Shown here one piece after another: positions 1 through 9,822 of a DNA stretch of 64,000 bases. The notes beneath the pieces were generated by a model. It made no database searches and was not told the origin of the DNA. It was given only the letters and a program-made list of their open reading frames with translations. Location: assembly GCF_015209745.1 (NCBI RefSeq), contig NZ_CP063657.1, positions 1,984,001 through 2,048,000 on the forward strand, read 5' to 3'. Both the position numbers and the translations under genes were made by a program. Position 1 is the stretch's first letter, and each line of letters begins with the position of its first letter. The DNA comes from Lysobacter avium (lineage in GTDB: Bacteria; Pseudomonadota; Gammaproteobacteria; Xanthomonadales; Xanthomonadaceae).

Positions 1-369
1 GAGAAGGGCGATACCGCAAGGCGCGAAACCGCGATCATGCACCGCGTCGAGGCCTGGCGTGACCGCCTGCTGGCCGAGAGCGATGCCGCCCTGACCGAGC
101 TGCTGGACCTGTATCCGGACGCCGACCGCCAAGGCCTGCGCCAGCTGGTCCGCAACAGCTTGGAGGAGCGCAAGCGCAACAAGCCGCCGCGCGCCGCACG
201 CGAGCTGTTCCGGCAGCTGCGCGAACTGATTCTGCTGCCGGAGATGCCGGTCGCCGGTGGCGCGGGCTTGGACGCCGACGACGAGGTGCTCGACGACGAA
301 GCGCTGGGCGACGAAACCATCGACGACCGCGCGCTCGACGACGACGCAGCGGACCAGCGCCAGCCGTAG
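1..369 (+). CDS. darP: Ribosome biogenesis factor DarP (YjgA, DUF615), 3' part
   Basis: The reading frame is open from the first base, so the 5' end lies outside the window. The visible C-terminal part resembles E. coli YjgA/DarP, which associates with late 50S precursors and promotes peptidyl-transferase-centre maturation. The family hallmarks are seen in order: a helical stretch ending RDRLL, then [16 protein letters not shown], then [17 protein letters not shown]. After these the protein runs into an acidic Asp-rich tail of about 40 residues ending DQRQP, which is longer than in E. coli. An internal ATG at 37 is not the start, because family-like sequence continues upstream of it. It converges on tldD with a 13-bp gap. 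The partner gene pmbA often lies beside yjgA and may be just left of the window; that cannot be seen here. Confidence 0.9.
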   Translation, partial: EKGDTARRETAIMHRVEAWRDRLLAESDAALTELLDLYPDADRQGLRQLVRNSLEERKRNKPPRAARELFRQLRELILLPEMPVAGGAGLDADDEVLDDEALGDETIDDRALDDDAADQRQP

Positions 370-382
370 TCCGCCCGCGGCA

Positions 383-1825
383 TCACGCCTGGGTGCCACC
401 CACGGTGATGCCATCGATCAGCAGCGACGGCTGGCCGACGCCGACCGGCACGCTCTGGCCGTCCTTGCCGCACACGCCGACACCCTCATCCAGCGCCAGG
501 TCGTGGCCGATCATGCGCACCTTCTGCATGGTCTCCGGGCCGTTGCCGATCAGCGTGGCGCCCTTGACCGGCGCGGTGATCTTGCCGTCTTCGATCATGT
601 AGGCCTCGGTGGCCGAGAACACGTACTTGCCGCTGGTGATGTCGACCTGGCCGCCGCCGAAATTGACCGCGTACAGCCCGCGCTTGACCGAGCGGATCAT
701 CTCCTCGGGATCGTGCTTGCCGGCGAGCATGTAGGTGTTGGTCATGCGCGGCATCGGCAGGTGGGCGAAGGATTCGCGGCGACCGTTGCCGGTCGGCGTC
801 ATGCCCATCAGCCGGGCGTTGAGCGAGTCCTGCATGTAGCCCACCAGCACCCCGTCCTCGATCAGCGTGGTGCATTGGGTCTGCTCGCCCTCATCATCGA
901 TGTTGAGCGAGCCGCGGCGCCCCGGCAGCGTGCCGTCATCAACGATCGTGACACCGGGCGCGGCGACGCGCTGGCCCATGCGGCCGGCGTAGGTGCTGGT
1001 GCCCTTGCGGTTGAAATCGCCCTCCAGGCCGTGCCCGACCGCCTCGTGCAGCAGCACGCCGGGCCAGCCGTTGCCGAGCACCACCGGCATCACCCCGGCC
1101 GGTGCGTCGACGGCTTCCAGGTTGGCCAGCGCCTGACGCAGGGCCTCGCGCGCCCAGGCTTCCGGCTTGCCGTCGGCAAACAGTTCGGCATAACCGTAAC
1201 GCCCGCCACCGCCGGTGTAGCCCGACTCGCGGCGCCCGTTCTGCTCGACAATCACCTGCACGTTGAAGCGCACCAGCGGACGCACGTCCGCGCCCATGAT
1301 GCCGTCGCTGCGGGCCACCAGGATCGTATCCACGCCGCCGCCCAGGCTGACGATCACCTGCTTGACCCGCGGATCGGCCGCGCGCAGCAGCTTGTCGATG
1401 CGGCGCAGCGCCTCGACCTTGTCCTCGTTGCCCATCGAATCCACCGGGTCCATCGGCGCGTACAGGGCCTGCGCGTTGGCGCGCACCAGCGGCCGGGTGG
1501 TCAGGCTGCCGCCGTCGCGTGCGATCGCCCGCGCCGAGGTGGACGCGGCGATCAGCGCCTGCGCGTTGATCTCATCGGAATAGGCGAAACCGGTCTTCTC
1601 GCCGCTGATCGCGCGCACGCCCACGCCCTGCTCGATGGAGTGCGCGCCGTCCTTGACGATGCCGTCCTCCACGCTCCAGCTCTCGCGACGGGCATGCTGG
1701 AAATACAGGTCGCCAAAGTCGATACCCGGCCCGAGCAGCGTGCCGAAGGTTCGCTCAAGTCCCCCGGCATCAAGCCCTGAGGGCAGCAGGAGGCGGGATT
1801 CGGCAAGTTGCAGGGTTTGGGTCAT
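383..1825 (-). CDS. tldD: Metalloprotease subunit TldD
   Basis: TldD forms a heterodimeric zinc protease with TldE (PmbA) in the cytoplasm. In enterobacteria it processes microcin B17 and the CcdA antitoxin. The 480-residue length matches the family. The catalytic HExxxH-type zinc motif is seen as [14 protein letters not shown] near residue 270. The N-terminus around [13 protein letters not shown] and the glycine-rich C-terminus are typical of TldD rather than PmbA. It is the last gene of the run maf-rng-yhdP-tldD, the same order as in E. coli. The start ATG at 1825 lies 135 bp after the yhdP stop. No PmbA gene is visible in the window. Confidence 0.95.
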   Translation of the reverse strand: MTQTLQLAESRLLLPSGLDAGGLERTFGTLLGPGIDFGDLYFQHARRESWSVEDGIVKDGAHSIEQGVGVRAISGEKTGFAYSDEINAQALIAASTSARAIARDGGSLTTRPLVRANAQALYAPMDPVDSMGNEDKVEALRRIDKLLRAADPRVKQVIVSLGGGVDTILVARSDGIMGADVRPLVRFNVQVIVEQNGRRESGYTGGGGRYGYAELFADGKPEAWAREALRQALANLEAVDAPAGVMPVVLGNGWPGVLLHEAVGHGLEGDFNRKGTSTYAGRMGQRVAAPGVTIVDDGTLPGRRGSLNIDDEGEQTQCTTLIEDGVLVGYMQDSLNARLMGMTPTGNGRRESFAHLPMPRMTNTYMLAGKHDPEEMIRSVKRGLYAVNFGGGQVDITSGKYVFSATEAYMIEDGKITAPVKGATLIGNGPETMQKVRMIGHDLALDEGVGVCGKDGQSVPVGVGQPSLLIDGITVGGTQA

Positions 1826-1960
1826 GGGATCTTCTGGGGAGGTGATGACGGATTGGGCGGCCTACCGGGCGGGAAGGCGGCGCACGGGAGAAATCGGCGG
1901 GGACGCAGCGGCGCGTATATGCAGGGCCACCCGGACGATATGCGGGCGACTGCGGGTGCT

Positions 1961-4900
1961 TCAACCGGCGGGCGGCCGCGCCGGTGGCGCGGGCGGCGGC
2001 TCCACGGCGGGTTGCGCCGGCGCCTGGCCGTTGCGCTCCGGTTCCCGGCTGACCACGTCCACGTGCGGATCCTTCCAGGGACCGCTGACGCGATAGGTTT
2101 TCGCGCCGATCTGGCCCAGCGGTTTGCGCAGCACCGCGTTGGCCGCGGCGCCGATCGCCGCGCCCACCGGCCCACCGGCCAGCGCCCCGGCCACGGTCAG
2201 CAGGTTGCCGGACCGCGGCAGCACCTCGATCGTCTGGTTGAAGGTTTCCGCGCGCAGGTCGGCTTCGCCACGGATGTTGATCCGCGCCGCCGGGCCTTCG
2301 ATGCGCAGGTCATCGCTGCTCGCCATACCGCCGGCAAAGCGGATGTCGCCCTTGGCCTCGTTGAAGGCGAAGCCCTTGGAGAAGAAATCGCGGAAGTCGA
2401 GCATCAGCCGGCGCGGCAGCTCGGCGACGCTGAGCAGGCCCAACACCCGTCCCGCACCCGGTTCCACGTCCAGCAGTCTGCCGTCGCGCACCTCGCCCTT
2501 CAGGTTGCCGGAGACCTTCACCAGGTCGAACTGCATCGGACCTCCCGCCCATTCGGCGGCCAGCGAGATGCGGCCCTCGCCGCCGTCAAGGCGTCCGACA
2601 TGACCCAGCCCGGCAAGCAGGCGACCGAAGTCGGTGCTGGCAAGGTCGACTTCAAAGCGTGTGCGCGCGGCTTTTCCGCGCCCGACCCAACTGCCGCGGA
2701 CGTCCATTCGTTGGCCCGGGGTCTCGGCGCTGAAGTGCTCGATCTGCAGGCCCGTGCCGCTCGCGCGCGTGCGCAGCGACGCCCGGCCCAGCACCGCGTC
2801 GTCCAGGCGCAGGTCGTCGATCTCCAGCGCCAAGGGCGGGATGCGCGCCGGATCGATGTCGTCGTCCTCCGCGGCGACGGCAACCTGCGCCGCCGGTTTG
2901 GCTGCGCCTGCCGCCTTTGTGGGGAGACGCCAGTGGACGCGCTCAAACCGGCCCGAGACGGGCGCCGTGGACGACGCGGGGACCTGCAAACCGCCCTGCA
3001 GCCGCGCACCGTCCGTCTGCACCAGCAGCGCCCCACCGGTCCCGGGTGACACGCGGACGCGCGCATCGCCGAACTCCCCGCCAAACAGCTGCAGCCGATC
3101 GGTGCGGATGTCGATCTGGCCCAATGGCACGCCCGCGCCGCTTCCATCAACCGCCCCGGCCCGGGCCAGGCCCACCCAGCCGATCGCGTCCAGACGGCGC
3201 GCACGGCCGCTGGCGATCAGCCCGGACGCAGGCGCCGGCGCCGGTAGCGTGCCGGTCCCGAGAGCCGCGCGGATGCCGGTGCGTTGGCCGCTGCTGCGCG
3301 CACGCAGGGCCAGCACATCGCCCAGGACCACCTGCACCTCGCCCTGGTCGAGCGGCAGGGCGGTTTCCACCGTCGCTGCCAGTTGCTGCCCTGCCGGCTT
3401 GGCCAGCGGCGCAGGCAGCGTCAGCGCCGTACCTACCAGGTCGGACTGCAGCTTCAGGCGCGCAGCACCGCCGCTGCCGGTGCCTGCTGCGGGCACGAGC
3501 ACGCCCACCGTCCACGAGGAGCGACCGTGCATGTAGGGCGCCAGCCAGCCCAGCTCCGGTGCGCGGGCCAGCAGCGTATCGGCGCCGAACTGGGCCTGCA
3601 GGTCGGCCTCGAGCACGTTGCCCGCATCACGCACTGCGTCCTTGCCCGAGCGCAGCGACAACTTGCCCGGACGACCACCCATCTGCACGTCGAGGCGGTC
3701 GGCGCGGAAGCCGTTCTGGGTATAGCTCACCGGACCGCGCACCTGCTCGAATGCCAGCCCCCAACGCGGATCCGCAACGCGCGCGCCGGCCAGGCGGACG
3801 TTGCCGTCGACCGCGAGCACGCCGTGTTCAACCATCGGCAGCGCCATGGCGAAATCCACTTCGGCAGGGCCGGAGCCCTTGATGGCTGCGAACGTCTCCG
3901 GATTCAGTTGCTGCAGCGGGCTGGCTCGCAGCAGGCCCAGCAGGCGTGACACGTCGCCGTTGCCCTTTGCGCTCACCGCCAGCGTGCCGAGGTGGTAGTG
4001 ATCGACGCTGGCCTTGACCGTGGGGATCGTGATGCCGGCCAAGGTGCCATGACCGGTGATGTCCAGGCCGTTGCCAATGAAGCTGGCCTGCAGGTCCAGC
4101 CCGGTCGCGGCGGGCCAGTCGGGCTGGAACGCAACGGTGGCATCGGTGATGTGTGCGCTGGCCTCGAAGCGGCCGGTGTGGTCATCGAACGGCCAGTCGT
4201 CCAGGTCGCCGGAAACAATCGCGCGGCCGTCGCGGACGACGCCGTCGACCAGCGCCGTGTCCAGCCAGTGCAACAGCGCCTCGGGCATCAAGTAGCGCAC
4301 CCAGAACCCCTTGGCGACCGGCAGGCGGGTCTCGTCCACCGTGGCGGCCAGGTCGATCCGCGGACGCCCGCCGTCTCCGTTCCAGCCCAGCCCGCCACGG
4401 ACCTGGGCGCCAAAATCGGGACCCTTTATGCGCAGCGCGGACGTGCCCGCCTGCCAGCCGTCCGGGCCGCGCCAGCCGGCCACGTTGCCTTCCAGGTGGA
4501 CGACGTGGGCCACGCCGAAGCCCCGCGGCCAGTCAAAGCTCATCGCCGAGGAGGGATCCAACTGGGCGCTGAAGCCGTCCGCATCGCCACGGACATCCGC
4601 TGCCAGCCCGTTGATGCCCGGCGCATTGCCGAGCGGTGCAAATCCCAGGCCGTCGATACGCGCACCGCCCTGCATGCCGCCGTCGAGGCTTCCCTGCAGG
4701 TCCACCGCCGAGAGCGACGCGTGCGGGCGCGCATTCAACAACCAGTGCCGCACCGGCCCGGGCAACTGGTTACTTAGTACGGCCAGCGACGCCAGTGGCT
4801 GCAGATCGATATGGCCGGCCACGAGGCCGTATTGGCGCCCGGCGGCAAGGGTCAGTGGACCAAAGCGGTGGTCTTCGCCCTGCATCTGCAGATGCAGCAG

Positions 4901-5881
4901 GGGCGCGTCCAGCTGCCAGCCGCCATCGGTGCGCTGCCAGCTCAACCGGCTCTCAAGCCGATCAATCACCTGCAGCGGGATCTGCCCCGCAGCGCCCGGC
5001 ACAGGAGCGATCGTGGAACCGGCCAGCACCACCCGCTCCAGCGTCGTCTCCAGCTTGACCCCGACGAGGCGCTTGTCCTCCAGATCGGCCCATGCCTGGG
5101 CCCGCCCTTCTCCGGTCTGCAGGGCGATGCCGTGCAGATCCAGGACGGAGGCCAGCGGCTGCAGCTCCGCGCGTTCAATCCCTACATAGGCGCGGCCGGT
5201 ACCGTCGCTGCGGTGGAAATCCAGCATGGCAAGCACGGGGGCCGACGCGTCGTTGTCGCGTCGACCATTGGAAGCCGCGAGGGCCTCCGGCCAGGCGCGC
5301 AGTCCGGCGCGGACGCGATCGCCCTGTACGCGCAGACGCAGGTCAATGCGCGGCACGGTCAGATCCAGCCCCAGATCCGGTGCCAGCACAGTCAGCGCGC
5401 CGTCGCTCACCTGCAGCTCGCCCAGCCCCTCCAGCGAGTGGAACGGATCACCGTCCGCCTCGCGCTGGCCCGGCAGCCCACGCACCTGCCAGCGACCGTC
5501 GGGCGACCGCTCCAGGACCAGCTCCAGACCCCGCAGGCGCAGTTCCGACAACGGTACGCCCGGCCACAGCCCCGCATAGATGGACAGCAGCATCTCGGCG
5601 TCGCCGACGTCGAACACATCAGCACCCTCGCCCAGGCGAAGGTTATGCAATTGCAGCAATGGCCCCCGGCGCGTCCAGCCGGTTTCCAGACGGTCGAATG
5701 CGACCGGACGCCCGACCCGATCGCCCAGCCAGCTGGCGACGCGGTCGGGGTGGCGCTCGACCAGCGGCAGCAGCTCGCTGGCCACCGCGATCACCAGCGC
5801 CAGCAGGACCAGGAGCACGCCCGCGGTGTAACCCACGCCCCGGCGGGCCAATCGCATTCGGCGGCGCAGCGGGGTAGGCAT
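1961..5881 (-). CDS. yhdP: YhdP family AsmA-like envelope protein
   Basis: A 1306-residue protein with one N-terminal membrane segment (about residues 17-36) and a very long periplasmic part rich in beta-strand repeats, as in DUF3971/AsmA-type bridge proteins. E. coli YhdP (1266 residues) works with TamB and YdbH to carry phospholipids from the inner to the outer membrane. The C-terminal AsmA-like part contains the family-typical stretch GRVLGLLSVAELPRRL. The Pro/Ala-rich extreme C-terminus is probably disordered. It starts 20 bp after the rng stop and is very likely co-transcribed with maf and rng. A second YdbH-like bridge protein is encoded at 36372-38465. Confidence 0.93.
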   Translation of the reverse strand: MPTPLRRRMRLARRGVGYTAGVLLVLLALVIAVASELLPLVERHPDRVASWLGDRVGRPVAFDRLETGWTRRGPLLQLHNLRLGEGADVFDVGDAEMLLSIYAGLWPGVPLSELRLRGLELVLERSPDGRWQVRGLPGQREADGDPFHSLEGLGELQVSDGALTVLAPDLGLDLTVPRIDLRLRVQGDRVRAGLRAWPEALAASNGRRDNDASAPVLAMLDFHRSDGTGRAYVGIERAELQPLASVLDLHGIALQTGEGRAQAWADLEDKRLVGVKLETTLERVVLAGSTIAPVPGAAGQIPLQVIDRLESRLSWQRTDGGWQLDAPLLHLQMQGEDHRFGPLTLAAGRQYGLVAGHIDLQPLASLAVLSNQLPGPVRHWLLNARPHASLSAVDLQGSLDGGMQGGARIDGLGFAPLGNAPGINGLAADVRGDADGFSAQLDPSSAMSFDWPRGFGVAHVVHLEGNVAGWRGPDGWQAGTSALRIKGPDFGAQVRGGLGWNGDGGRPRIDLAATVDETRLPVAKGFWVRYLMPEALLHWLDTALVDGVVRDGRAIVSGDLDDWPFDDHTGRFEASAHITDATVAFQPDWPAATGLDLQASFIGNGLDITGHGTLAGITIPTVKASVDHYHLGTLAVSAKGNGDVSRLLGLLRASPLQQLNPETFAAIKGSGPAEVDFAMALPMVEHGVLAVDGNVRLAGARVADPRWGLAFEQVRGPVSYTQNGFRADRLDVQMGGRPGKLSLRSGKDAVRDAGNVLEADLQAQFGADTLLARAPELGWLAPYMHGRSSWTVGVLVPAAGTGSGGAARLKLQSDLVGTALTLPAPLAKPAGQQLAATVETALPLDQGEVQVVLGDVLALRARSSGQRTGIRAALGTGTLPAPAPASGLIASGRARRLDAIGWVGLARAGAVDGSGAGVPLGQIDIRTDRLQLFGGEFGDARVRVSPGTGGALLVQTDGARLQGGLQVPASSTAPVSGRFERVHWRLPTKAAGAAKPAAQVAVAAEDDDIDPARIPPLALEIDDLRLDDAVLGRASLRTRASGTGLQIEHFSAETPGQRMDVRGSWVGRGKAARTRFEVDLASTDFGRLLAGLGHVGRLDGGEGRISLAAEWAGGPMQFDLVKVSGNLKGEVRDGRLLDVEPGAGRVLGLLSVAELPRRLMLDFRDFFSKGFAFNEAKGDIRFAGGMASSDDLRIEGPAARINIRGEADLRAETFNQTIEVLPRSGNLLTVAGALAGGPVGAAIGAAANAVLRKPLGQIGAKTYRVSGPWKDPHVDVVSREPERNGQAPAQPAVEPPPAPPARPPAG

Positions 5882-5901
5882 CTCAGTCGTGGCGGGAGGC
5901 G

Positions 5902-7413
5902 TCAGAGCAGGACGACATCGAACTGCTCCTGCGCGTATTGGTCATCGGCCTGGAAGCGGATCGACTTGCCGAGGAATTCCTCCAGTTCGGCGACCGCCGC
6001 CGACTCCTCATCGGTGATCCGTGCCACCGCCTTGGGTGACGCCATCACCAGAAGTCGGTCGGCGTCGAACAGGCGCACCTGGCGCACGATTTCGCGGAAG
6101 ATCTCGTAGGTGACCGTCTCGGCCGTCTTCAGCGTGCCGCGCCCGTTGCACTCATGGCATGGCTCGGTGAGCTGGCGCTGCAGGCTCTCGGTGGTGCGCT
6201 TGCGCGTCATCTCCACCAGGCCCAGCGGCGAGAAGTCGTACACCGTGGTCTTGGCGTGGTCCTTGGCCAGCGCCTTCTCCAGCGTGCGCAGCACCTGGCG
6301 CTTGTGCTCGGGATCATTCATGTCGATGAAGTCGATGATGATGATCCCGCCCAGGTTGCGCAGGCGCAGCTGGCGGGCGACCGATTGCGCGGCCTCCAGG
6401 TTGGTCCGGTAAACCGTTTCCTCCAGGTTGCGCTGGCCGAGGAACGAGCCGGTATTGATGTCCACCGTGGTCATTGCCTCGGTCTGGTCGATCACCAGGT
6501 AGCCACCGGATTTCAGCGGCACCTGCTTGTCCAGCGCGCGCTGGATCTCGTCCTCGACCCCGTAGAGGTCGAAGATCGGCCGCTCACCGGAGTAGTGCTC
6601 GATCTTCTGCGCCAGCTCAGGCGTCCCCGCCGCGCCGGCGGAGCTCATGAACTGCGACGCAAACGTGCGCAACCGCTCGAAGGTCTCGCGCGAATCGACC
6701 TTGACCTTGTCCACGTCGCGGCGGATCAGGTCGCGCACCGCGCGCAGCGGCAGGGTCAGGTCCTCATAGATGCACTCGCCCACGCGCGCACCGGCGGAGC
6801 GCTCGCCGATCAGACTCCATACCCGCGCCAGGTAGGCCACGTCGTCGGCGAGCGCCTCCTCGGGCTGGCCTTCGGCGTTGGTGCGCACGATGTAGCCGTG
6901 GGTGTCTCCCTCGGCGGTCAACCCGGTGACGATCCCCTTCAGACGCGCTCGCTCGGCTTCGTCCTCGATCCTTGCCGAGACCCCGATCACACGGGTGTGT
7001 GGCAGCAGCACCAGATAGCGCGAGGGAATGCTGGTCAGCGTGGTCAGGCGGGCGCCCTTGCCACCGATCGGGTCCTTGACCACCTGGACGATGATTTCCT
7101 GGCCGTCGCGCAGCAACTCGCTGATCGGCCGGGTCGGCGGCGGTGGCGCGTTCGGGTCCTCCTCGCCGGTCAACGCGGGCGCGGAGGGCCGGACGATATC
7201 GGCGGCGTGCAGGAATGCCGCGCGCTCCAGCCCGATCTCCACGAAGGCGGCCTGCATCCCGGGCATCACCCGTTGCACCTTGCCCTTGTAGACGTTGCCG
7301 ACCACGCCGCGGGCCCAGCCACGCTCGATATGGAGCTCCTGCAACATGCCGTTCTCGACCACGGCCACCCGCGTCTCGCGCGGGGTGACGTTGACCAGGA
7401 TTTCCTCGCTCAT
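5902..7413 (-). CDS. rng: Ribonuclease G
   Basis: Endoribonuclease of the RNase E/G family, which matures the 5' end of 16S rRNA and degrades some mRNAs. At 503 residues it has the RNase G length and lacks the long C-terminal scaffold of RNase E. In order: an S1-like RNA-binding fold near the N-terminus (GNVYKGKVQRVMPGMQAAFV), the 5'-sensor region, the DNase I-like catalytic part with metal-binding aspartates in VDINTGSF and IIIDFIDM, and the zinc-link cysteines at about 419 and 422 (CHECNGRG). The ATG overlaps the maf stop by 4 bp (ATGA), which implies translational coupling. Confidence 0.96.
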   Translation of the reverse strand: MSEEILVNVTPRETRVAVVENGMLQELHIERGWARGVVGNVYKGKVQRVMPGMQAAFVEIGLERAAFLHAADIVRPSAPALTGEEDPNAPPPPTRPISELLRDGQEIIVQVVKDPIGGKGARLTTLTSIPSRYLVLLPHTRVIGVSARIEDEAERARLKGIVTGLTAEGDTHGYIVRTNAEGQPEEALADDVAYLARVWSLIGERSAGARVGECIYEDLTLPLRAVRDLIRRDVDKVKVDSRETFERLRTFASQFMSSAGAAGTPELAQKIEHYSGERPIFDLYGVEDEIQRALDKQVPLKSGGYLVIDQTEAMTTVDINTGSFLGQRNLEETVYRTNLEAAQSVARQLRLRNLGGIIIIDFIDMNDPEHKRQVLRTLEKALAKDHAKTTVYDFSPLGLVEMTRKRTTESLQRQLTEPCHECNGRGTLKTAETVTYEIFREIVRQVRLFDADRLLVMASPKAVARITDEESAAVAELEEFLGKSIRFQADDQYAQEQFDVVLL

Positions 7414-8018
7414 GGCGCCTCCGTTGCGCAGGTGGGCAGGCCCGCGGCCAGTGGGCCGAGACCGAATTTCGCCAGCAGTTGCGCGCTCTGGTGCAGCGGC
7501 AATCCCATGACCCCGGAATGGCTTCCGTCCAGGCGCTCAACGAATGCCTCGGCAAGTCCCTGGATCGCGTAGCCACCGGCCTTGCCGAAGGGCTCGCCGC
7601 TTTCGACATAGGCCTGGATGACGGCATCCGGCAAGCAAGCGAATCGCACTGTGGAAACCGATACCGCTTCTTCATGGCGAGACGCGGAGACCAGCGCGAG
7701 CGACGAGACCACGGTGTGCGGCACGCCTGACAGCCGTCGCAGCATCGCTGCCGCCTCGGCACTGTCGCGCGGCTTGCCGAACACGTCCTCGTCCAGAACC
7801 ACCTCGGTGTCGCAACCCAGGACCAGCGCATCGGGCTCGGCTGACAGGCGCGCCAGGCCGGCCAGCGCCTTGTCGCGCGCGACCCGGGAGACGTAGGCCT
7901 GCGCGGTTTCGTCGGCTTGGCGCTGCTCGGGCACATCCAGTTCAAGCACGGTGAACTCAAGCCCGAGGCGAGTCAGCAGTTCGCGTCGACGCGGAGAGCG
8001 GGAAGCAAGATAAAGCAT
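7410..8018 (-). CDS. maf: Maf nucleotide pyrophosphatase, YhdE type (dTTP/UTP)
   Basis: Maf/HAM1-fold house-cleaning enzyme that hydrolyses non-canonical or excess dTTP and UTP to monophosphates. The 202-residue protein opens with LYLASRSPRRRELL. It contains LGCDTEVVLD and KPRDSAEAAAMLRRLSG and the late motif KAGGYAIQGL, all features of the YhdE subgroup. Its place ahead of rng, as in E. coli, supports that subgroup. A second paralogue of the YceF type is encoded at 62150-62725, so both Maf classes are in this window. The stop overlaps the start of rng. Confidence 0.93.
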   Translation of the reverse strand: MLYLASRSPRRRELLTRLGLEFTVLELDVPEQRQADETAQAYVSRVARDKALAGLARLSAEPDALVLGCDTEVVLDEDVFGKPRDSAEAAAMLRRLSGVPHTVVSSLALVSASRHEEAVSVSTVRFACLPDAVIQAYVESGEPFGKAGGYAIQGLAEAFVERLDGSHSGVMGLPLHQSAQLLAKFGLGPLAAGLPTCATEAP

Positions 8019-8130
8019 GGGTCTCCAGGGACGACCGGTCGCGTTTGCGAATGGCGGAAAGCATAACCCGCGGCGCCTGAGCGCCAGCCGGCTCGCACGG
8101 TCGCTGCAGGCGTGGTTCCGCGACCCGCGG

Positions 8131-8601
8131 TCAGGCCCGATGGTAGGGGTGGTTGGCCAACATTGCCGCGGCGCGGTAGAGCTGCTCGGCAGCGACCAGA
8201 CGCACCAGCATGTGCGGCAGCGTCATCGGCCCCAGCGACCAGGACTCGTCGGCGCGGGCCAGCACGTCATCGGCGTGGCCTTCCGGCCCGCCGATCAACA
8301 GCGCGAGGTCGCGACCTTGGCCGCGCCAATGCTCGAGGCGCTGGGCGAGTTGCTCCGAACTCCAGGGTTTGCCACGACCGTCCAGCGTCACCACCAGCGG
8401 CGAGCGCTGCAGCGCAGCGAGCACGCGGGCGCCTTCCTCGGCGGTCGCACGAGCGATGTCGCGGTTCTTGCCGCGCACGCCGGGCTCGACCTCCACCAGT
8501 TCCAGTGGCAACCAGTGGGAAAGACGCTTGCGGTAGTCCTCGAAGCCCTCGGCGACCCAGCGCGGGGCCCGCTCGCCGACGGCGATGAGTCTGGCCTTCA
8601 T
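8131..8601 (-). CDS. rlmH: 23S rRNA pseudouridine-1915 N3-methyltransferase RlmH
   Basis: SPOUT-class methyltransferase that methylates pseudouridine 1915 of helix 69 on assembled 70S ribosomes. I chose the ATG at 8601 (protein begins MKARLIAVGERAP), giving 156 residues, the usual length. The SAM-binding trefoil knot is seen as LLIGGPEGH near residue 105, followed by WSLGPMTLPHMLVRLVAAEQLYRA; the C-terminal NHPYHR matches the family. It lies 37 bp after rsfS, an order conserved in proteobacteria. Confidence 0.96.
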   Translation of the reverse strand: MKARLIAVGERAPRWVAEGFEDYRKRLSHWLPLELVEVEPGVRGKNRDIARATAEEGARVLAALQRSPLVVTLDGRGKPWSSEQLAQRLEHWRGQGRDLALLIGGPEGHADDVLARADESWSLGPMTLPHMLVRLVAAEQLYRAAAMLANHPYHRA

Positions 8602-8638
8602 GATCGGGCCGTTATCGCCTGCGCGACAGGCGCCTCGA

Positions 8639-9094
8639 CTAGAGGTCGTCCTCGGCGTCGGTTTCCAGCTCGCCGGAACCGATCCCGGGCTCGCCGTATT
8701 CGTCCACCGACGCCGGCGGCTGGTCGCCCACGGTCCACAGGCGCTCGAGCGCATAGAACTCGCGCACCCGCGGCAGCATGATGTGGACAACGACGTCGCC
8801 CAGGTCCACCAGGACCCACTCGGCCTCGCGCTCGCCCTCCACGCCCAGCGGCATGATGTCAAGCTTCTTGGCGAACTTGACCACCTCGTCGGCGATCGAC
8901 TTCACGTGGCGCGAGGACGTGCCCGAGGCCACCACCATGTAGTCGGTGACGCTGCTCTTGCCGCGCACGTCGATTTCCACCGGATCCTTGGCCTTCAGCT
9001 CCGCGATGGCGCTGCGCACGGTGTCCAGCAGTTCGTCGACGCTGGGCGGCGGGCTCGGGAGACGGGTCTTGATGACTTGGGCTTCGGTGGACAT
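8639..9094 (-). CDS. rsfS: Ribosome silencing factor RsfS
   Basis: RsfS binds ribosomal protein L14 and blocks joining of the subunits when nutrients run short. The core (about residues 18-120) has the family signature: DVRGKSSVTDYMVVASGTSSRHVKS, cited here only in part, then the WVLVDLGDVVVHIM strand and FYALERLW. At 151 residues it is longer than E. coli RsfS (105). It carries a Pro-rich N-terminal extension and an acidic C-terminal tail ending ETDAEDDL. The ATG at 9094 starts MSTEAQ; more upstream in-frame starts would add Arg/Ala-rich sequence with no family match. Confidence 0.95.
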   Translation of the reverse strand: MSTEAQVIKTRLPSPPPSVDELLDTVRSAIAELKAKDPVEIDVRGKSSVTDYMVVASGTSSRHVKSIADEVVKFAKKLDIMPLGVEGEREAEWVLVDLGDVVVHIMLPRVREFYALERLWTVGDQPPASVDEYGEPGIGSGELETDAEDDL

Positions 9095-9123
9095 GCAGGC
9101 TCTGGGGTTGGGTGCGGCAGTGA

Positions 9124-9804
9124 TTATAGCGAAGCCGGGCTGCCGGGCCGCTTCACATACAGCCGATGCTGAACGATGTACTCCGCCACCGGCGCCGGAA
9201 CCAGCTCCCGCCACGGCTCGCCAGCGGCGATGCGCTCGCGGATGCCGGTGGCCGATCCGGGGTGCAGGCGGTTGGGCAGGCACAGCACACGGCCGGCCGG
9301 TGCCGCCTCCAGGTCAGTCACCGAGTCGGTCCAGCGACCGTCGAGCATGGTCAGCAGCGGCGCGGAAAGATGCCGGTCGAGGTCGACCCCGGGGCGGGCG
9401 GCGACGACAAAGTGGGTCAGTTCGAACAGCGCCTGCCAATCCTTCCATTGCGGCAACCCGGCGAGGCTGTCGGCGCCGATCAGCAGGGCGACCGGCGCCT
9501 GCATGCCGTACTGGGCGCGGATGCCGCGCAGCGTATCGACCGAATAGGACGGCGTGTCACGCAGCAACTCGCGTCGATCGACGAGCAGGTCTTGCTCACC
9601 CGCCACGGCCAGGTCCAGCATCCGCGCGCGGTGCTCCGCGCTGGCCCCAGGCGCAGCGCGATGCGGCGGATCCGCCGCCGGCATCAGGCTGATGACGGCG
9701 GCCAAGTGGTCGCGTGCGTTGCGGGCAATATGCAGGTGGCCGCAGTGCACGGGGTCGAAAGTGCCGCCGTAGAACACCCGCAGAAGTGGTCCCGCCGGAT
9801 TCAA
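9124..9804 (-). CDS. nadD: Nicotinate-mononucleotide adenylyltransferase
   Basis: Makes deamido-NAD from nicotinate mononucleotide and ATP in NAD synthesis. The nucleotidyltransferase GTFDPxHxGH motif is seen as GGTFDPVHCGHL at residues 13-24. The C-terminal ATP-binding motif, usually ISSTxIR, appears as SATGIRERI. YIVQHRLY near the end is typical. Length 226 is normal. It lies 18 bp after holA and 29 bp before rsfS, within the leuS-to-tldD run. Confidence 0.95.
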   Translation of the reverse strand: MNPAGPLLRVFYGGTFDPVHCGHLHIARNARDHLAAVISLMPAADPPHRAAPGASAEHRARMLDLAVAGEQDLLVDRRELLRDTPSYSVDTLRGIRAQYGMQAPVALLIGADSLAGLPQWKDWQALFELTHFVVAARPGVDLDRHLSAPLLTMLDGRWTDSVTDLEAAPAGRVLCLPNRLHPGSATGIRERIAAGEPWRELVPAPVAEYIVQHRLYVKRPGSPASL

Positions 9805-9822
9805 CGCGGGATACCGTCGCGA

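Noticed and set aside
1826-1960. Possible small gene between tldD and yhdP
   Set aside because: Short frames here lack a ribosome-binding site and continue into shadows of neighbouring genes.
8019-8130. Possible RNA gene in the gap between maf and rlmH
   Set aside because: I could not fold the 112 bp into a tRNA-like or other known structure.
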